This document shows, piece after piece, positions 14,048-16,605 of a stretch of DNA of 16,605 nt (position 1 is the first letter of the stretch; each line of letters starts with the position of its first letter). The notes under the pieces are model-generated. The model saw nothing but the letters and a program-made list of their open reading frames with translations. It ran no database searches and was not told where the DNA came from. Made by a program: the position numbers and the translations under genes. Source of the DNA: Clostridiaceae bacterium (GTDB lineage: Bacteria; Bacillota; Clostridia; Oscillospirales; Acutalibacteraceae); the NCBI GenBank assembly GCA_016292785.1, contig JAEDFL010000040.1, positions 1 through 16,605 on the forward strand, given 5' to 3'.

Positions 14048-14083
14048 TTAACCGTATACTTAATACAACAAGGAGGGTTTTGA

Positions 14084-15034
14084 ATGATTGGCATAGAAAA
14101 ACCAAGAATCGAAACAGCCGATGTTTTACCTGACGGTACTTACGGTAAATTTGTAGTAGAACCTTTGGAGAGAGGCTACGGAACAACGCTGGGCAACAGC
14201 CTCAGACGAGTTCTTCTTTCTTCATTGCCGGGCTACGCAATAACTTCCGTCAAGATTGACGGAATTCTTCACGAGTTTTCAACGATCCCGGGCGTCAAGG
14301 AGGACGTTACGGAAATCGTTCTTAACTTGAAGAGCGTAATCCTTAAAATTCACGGCGATGGTCCCAAGACCATGTACGTTGATGTTAAAGGTGAAGGTGA
14401 AATCACCGCAGGCTCCTTCAAGACAGATTCCGATGTTGAGATCCTTAATCCCGATCTTCACATCGCGTCTCTTGACAGCGACGCCCATGTGGTAATGGAG
14501 TTGACCTGCAGCAGCGGCAGGGGCTATGATTCTGCTGAACGTAACAAGCAGTATCTTCAGCCGCCGATCGGCGTAATTGCAATCGACTCGATCTATTCAC
14601 CGGTATTAAAGGTAAATTACACAGTCGAGAACACACGTGTCGGCCAGATAACCGACTATGATAAGCTGACACTTGAAGTGTGGACAAACGGCACAATTTC
14701 CGCTAAGGAAGCCGTTTCTCTGGGCGCCAAGATCCTCAACGAGCATCTCAGTCTTTTCGGAGATCTCTCTGATGAGGCTTTTGAAACTGAGATAATGGTT
14801 GAGAAGAGTAAGAATGGCAAGGAAAAAGTCTTGGAGATGACCATTGAGGAACTTGACCTGTCTGTGCGCTCTTTTAACTGCTTGAAGAGAGCAGGAATCA
14901 ATACAGTAGAGGACTTGATCGGTAAGTCCGAGGACGATATGATGAAGGTTCGTAACCTTGGCAGAAAGTCGCTTGACGAGGTCGTTGCAAAGCTTGCATC
15001 CCTCGGCTACGATCTTCGCAGGGACGACGACTGA
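14084..15034 (+). CDS. rpoA: DNA-directed RNA polymerase subunit alpha
   Basis: Alpha dimerises to nucleate RNA polymerase assembly and reads UP elements and activators. The 316-residue product has the N-terminal assembly domain (about 1-235) with GKFVVEPLERGYGTTLGNSLRRVLLSSLPG (21-50). A short linker (about 241-250) follows, then the C-terminal domain (LDLSVRSFNCLKRAGINTVEDL and MKVRNLGRKSLDEV). The DNA-contacting residues are in place: R262 and N265 (E. coli R265, N268) and G293/K295/S296 (E. coli G296/K298/S299). It follows rpsD by 36 bases with AGGAGGG at 14071-14077. Confidence 0.97.
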   Translation: MIGIEKPRIETADVLPDGTYGKFVVEPLERGYGTTLGNSLRRVLLSSLPGYAITSVKIDGILHEFSTIPGVKEDVTEIVLNLKSVILKIHGDGPKTMYVDVKGEGEITAGSFKTDSDVEILNPDLHIASLDSDAHVVMELTCSSGRGYDSAERNKQYLQPPIGVIAIDSIYSPVLKVNYTVENTRVGQITDYDKLTLEVWTNGTISAKEAVSLGAKILNEHLSLFGDLSDEAFETEIMVEKSKNGKEKVLEMTIEELDLSVRSFNCLKRAGINTVEDLIGKSEDDMMKVRNLGRKSLDEVVAKLASLGYDLRRDDD

Positions 15035-15090
15035 TCGTCAGAGCTGTAATTTAATCAAAAAACACACTAACGGTAAAGGAGTGACTTTTA

Positions 15091-15447
15091 ATGCCAGGAG
15101 CCAGAAAGCTTGGAAGAGCAAGTGACCATCGCAAGTCAATGCTCAGAGGCATGGTAACATACCTTTTAGAAAACGGCAGAATAGAGACCACCGTTACGAG
15201 AGCAAAGGAAGTTCGTGCAATGGCTGAAAAAATGATTACCATTGCTAAGGATAACACACTTCATTCAAGAAGACAGGTTTTAGCATACGTTACCAAAGAG
15301 GACGTTGTTAAGAAGCTTTTTGATGAAATTGCTCCGAAATATAAGGACGTAAACGGCGGTTATTGCCGCATTATTAAGACAGGTGCCCGCCGCGGTGATG
15401 CAGCTGAAATGTGCATCATTGAGCTGATTGACACCGAGTCTAAATAA
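15091..15447 (+). CDS. rplQ: 50S ribosomal protein L17
   Basis: L17 is near the tunnel exit on the 50S subunit. The 118-residue product opens MPGARKLGRASDHRKSMLRGMVTYLLENGRIETTVTRAKEVR and ends YCRIIKTGARRGDAAEMCIIELI, both characteristic. AAGGAG at 15076-15081 precedes the ATG by 9 bases. It is the last gene of the cluster, with the terminator starting about 25 bases after its stop. The ecfA1-ecfA2-ecfT-truA genes that often follow rplQ in Firmicutes are not here. Confidence 0.97.
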   Translation: MPGARKLGRASDHRKSMLRGMVTYLLENGRIETTVTRAKEVRAMAEKMITIAKDNTLHSRRQVLAYVTKEDVVKKLFDEIAPKYKDVNGGYCRIIKTGARRGDAAEMCIIELIDTESK

Positions 15448-15463
15448 TCAGGTATAGATACGC

Positions 15464-15508
15464 AAAAATATAACGGCAGACACGAAAAGGTCTGCCGTTA
15501 ATTTTTTT
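15464..15508. terminator. Strong terminator of the ribosomal cluster, probably bidirectional
   Basis: An 11-bp perfect stem (TAACGGCAGAC 15471-15481 with GTCTGCCGTTA 15490-15500) has an 8-base loop and is followed on the + strand by seven T (15502-15508). Read on the minus strand, the same stem is followed by TATTTTT (from 15464-15470). It can therefore end both the + strand cluster after rplQ and the convergent minus-strand gene. Confidence 0.93.
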
Positions 15509-15518
15509 CGTTGAGATT

Positions 15519-15827
15519 TTATGAAACCCTGTGTCCTCTGACCTTGATATTTCCGATCAAAGGAAGCGTTGCTGTTCCCGTAACCGTATCGCCCTCAAAG
15601 GTTGCCGATACGGGGATTTTTTTGCCCTTAAACATATCACATTCGGCAACTGCTCTGAGAGTGTTTCCGCTCTCCGTTACTTCGCTGATTTTAAATTCGG
15701 GAGCGTTTTCACCGACAATTTCAAGCTTGAAATCATATTCTCCGTTGCGGTCACTGATTGTAACCCGACCTGTTCCTCGGAAAAGCATCGTGTTGATCGA
15801 GGCTTCCCATATTCCTAATCCTATCAT
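15519..15827 (-). CDS. Hypothetical small beta-rich protein
   Basis: I do not recognise the family. The 102-residue product (MIGLGIWEASINTMLFRGTG, ending GNIKVRGHRVS) has no signal peptide, membrane segment or catalytic motif I can name. Alternating strand-like stretches (GRVTISDRNGEYDFKLEI, LRAVAECD, KIPVSATFEGDTVTGTATLP) with turn-forming glycines suggest a small all-beta fold, perhaps lipocalin-like; that is inference only. One cysteine is present. GGAG lies 7 bases before the ATG on the minus strand, and a good promoter lies upstream (15854-15882). It converges on rplQ and shares its terminator. Codon use resembles the neighbours, so recent transfer is not indicated. Confidence 0.75.
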   Translation of the reverse strand: MIGLGIWEASINTMLFRGTGRVTISDRNGEYDFKLEIVGENAPEFKISEVTESGNTLRAVAECDMFKGKKIPVSATFEGDTVTGTATLPLIGNIKVRGHRVS

Positions 15828-15853
15828 TTGTATTCTCCGTTCGGTTTTTTATT

Positions 15854-15882
15854 AGACTATCATATTTTGAAAAATATGTCAA
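15854..15882 (-). promoter_or_regulatory. Promoter of the minus-strand hypothetical gene
   Basis: On the minus strand a perfect -35 (TTGACA, 15877-15882) is followed by a 17-base spacer and TAGTCT (15854-15859), with a TGn extension just before the -10. The -10 itself is weak (3 of 6), which the perfect -35, ideal spacing and TGn could offset. The predicted start is about 20 bases before the gene. Confidence 0.65.
15861..15878. promoter_or_regulatory. Inverted repeat inside the promoter spacer, operator candidate
   Basis: CATATTTT (15861-15868) and AAAATATG (15871-15878) form a perfect 8-bp inverted repeat with a 2-base centre. It fills the spacer between the -35 and -10 of the minus-strand promoter. 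A dimeric repressor bound here would block RNA polymerase. AT-richness raises the chance of coincidence. Confidence 0.45.
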
Positions 15883-15981
15883 CTTAAATTGTATTTTGAT
15901 AAAACAGAATTTATATTTTTGCAAAATGTAATTTACACGCAGGAAAATTCAGTTAATCGTTCAATAAAGTAACGGTTGTCC
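15883..15981. other. AT-rich divergent intergenic spacer
   Basis: About 100 bases lie between the -35 boxes of two promoters facing away from each other. The stretch is AT-rich, with A and T tracts (for example 15908-15934) that could serve as UP elements for RNA polymerase alpha. I see no gene or RNA structure in it apart from the left arm of the repeat at 15963-15992. Confidence 0.5.
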
Positions 15982-15992
15982 TTGACTTTATT
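15963..15992. promoter_or_regulatory. Inverted repeat over the -35 of the rightward promoter, operator candidate
   Basis: AATAAAGT (15963-15970) and ACTTTATT (15985-15992) are perfect inverted copies with a 14-base gap, so their centres are about 22 bp apart (two helical turns). The right arm overlaps the -35 box. The spacing suits a dimeric DNA-binding protein, but no regulator gene is visible in the window. Confidence 0.4.
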
Positions 15993-16010
15993 AATGTTAT
16001 ATATTAAAAT
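15982..16010 (+). promoter_or_regulatory. Promoter of the membrane nucleotide-sugar enzyme gene
   Basis: TTGACT (15982-15987, 5 of 6) and TAAAAT (16005-16010, 5 of 6) are separated by exactly 17 bases. Transcription would start near 16017, leaving a leader of about 60 bases before the TTG start. Upstream AT-rich sequence could strengthen it. Confidence 0.8.
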
Positions 16011-16076
16011 AAAATAGAGTATATAGGGGAAATGTAAAAGCTAAAAAGGCAGTAATATTGTAGGAGGTCAAAGAAA

Positions 16077-16605
16077 TTGAAAAAGGTAGATTTCAGGAGC
16101 GCTTTTGTGAAGCGTATTCTAATGATGGTGTACGATATTTTTGCGGTAAACCTTTCATACCTTTGTGTTATGTTTATCGGCGGCGGACAAAAAAGCTTTG
16201 ATGCGCTGCTGGAAAGAGCCTTGCCTGTTACTGTCATTACTATTTTGCTTTTTTATGCTTTTAAAGTATATTCAAGTATGTGGGAATATGCCGGATACAA
16301 AGAGATTTTAAACGTCAGTATTGCGGCGGTCATCGGCGGAATTTCCGGAATTGCCGTTGACCTGATTATCTCCAGTCTCGGCGGCGCAACCTCAGACCTG
16401 AAAAACGGCTGCTTTGACGCTTACTTCTATATTTTCGGCACTTTGTTTATTATTCTTCTCGTTGCCGGAATGAGGATGGGATACCGGTTGATAAGACGGT
16501 ACTATCGGGAAAGCGCACTTAAAAGGGATGAAAAGCTTGACCATGTAATGATCGTCGGCGCAGGCGATATGGGTATGATAATCATCAATGAGCTTGAGGT
16601 AAACA
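16077..16605 (+). CDS. Membrane-bound FlaA1/CapD/EpsC-family nucleotide-sugar epimerase/dehydratase, N-terminal part
   Basis: The gene is cut by the window end; 176 codons are visible. It starts at TTG 16077, 8 bases after a strong AGGAGGT (16062-16068); no earlier ATG fits. The protein begins MKKVDFRSAFVKRILMMVYD and has four hydrophobic segments at about residues 14-36, 48-66, 80-100 and 114-134. A basic stretch and then a Rossmann start follow (HVMIVGAGDMGMIIINELEV, GAGDMG at 161-166) that would bind NAD(P). Four N-terminal membrane helices plus this GAGD(A/M)G motif mark the family making UDP-sugar precursors for capsule, exopolysaccharide or glycoprotein; full members are about 600 residues. 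The exact substrate cannot be told without the catalytic domain. It has its own promoter and is not part of the ribosomal cluster. Confidence 0.85.
   Translation, partial: MKKVDFRSAFVKRILMMVYDIFAVNLSYLCVMFIGGGQKSFDALLERALPVTVITILLFYAFKVYSSMWEYAGYKEILNVSIAAVIGGISGIAVDLIISSLGGATSDLKNGCFDAYFYIFGTLFIILLVAGMRMGYRLIRRYYRESALKRDEKLDHVMIVGAGDMGMIIINELEVN

Noticed and set aside
14010..14060. Possible internal promoter before rpoA (TATACT at 14055-14060)
   Set aside because: No -35-like sequence at the right distance; TTGAGG at 14010 is about 39 bases away.
15023..15040. GACGA/TCGTC hairpin around the rpoA stop codon
   Set aside because: A five-base-pair stem with no T run, largely inside the coding sequence; likely chance.
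15511..15855. Plus-strand open frame opposite the small hypothetical gene
   Set aside because: The minus strand has the ribosome binding site, promoter and more natural protein composition; the plus-strand frame begins right after the terminator and lacks these.
16004..16237. Minus-strand open frame over the start of the membrane enzyme gene
   Set aside because: It overlaps the rightward promoter and the clear FlaA1/CapD-like coding sequence and has no ribosome binding site.

Overview
The window is a nearly complete S10-spc-alpha ribosomal protein supercluster on the + strand (315-15447), followed by a terminator and two unrelated flanking genes. The organism is most likely a clostridial Firmicute, probably Ruminococcaceae/Oscillospiraceae-like. 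The reasons are the gene order, rpsD lying between rpsK and rpoA, a short zinc-type S14, a cysteine-poor S4, strong AGGAGG ribosome binding sites before almost every gene, and moderate GC. The family-level assignment comes from the feel of the protein sequences and was not searched.

Layout. Positions 1-314 hold a probable extended -10 promoter and a long untranslated leader rich in repeats and complementary segments; I read it as a candidate ribosomal-protein leader RNA. The S10 section is rpsJ, rplC, rplD, rplW, rplB, rpsS, rplV, rpsC, rplP, rpmC, rpsQ (315-5436). The spc section is rplN, rplX, rplE, rpsZ, rpsH, rplF, rplR, rpsE, rpmD, rplO, secY (5465-10814). Then come adk, map and infA (10832-12448). 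The alpha section is rpmJ, rpsM, rpsK, rpsD, rpoA, rplQ (12481-15447). Gaps are mostly 2-60 bases and several genes overlap by 1-4 bases, so the block looks like one transcription unit. No internal promoter or terminator is convincing.

The genes supply ribosome subunits (20 r-proteins in the S10 and spc sections, 5 in the alpha section), the RNA polymerase alpha subunit, initiation factor 1, the SecY channel, adenylate kinase and the N-terminal methionine-removing enzyme. This ties ribosome, polymerase and secretion capacity to one control point.

A strong hairpin at 15471-15508 ends the cluster and appears to work in both directions. It is shared with a convergent small hypothetical gene (15519-15827, minus). 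From 15828 to 16076 is an AT-rich divergent promoter region with two good sigma-A-type promoters facing away from each other. Each overlaps an 8-bp perfect inverted repeat that could be an operator. The last gene (16077 to the window end, TTG start) is the N-terminal part of a membrane-anchored FlaA1/CapD/EpsC-type nucleotide-sugar-modifying enzyme.

I see no mobile element, CRISPR array, tRNA or rRNA. The most interesting unexplained item is the leader RNA, with mutually exclusive pairings. No wholly new protein system is evident.
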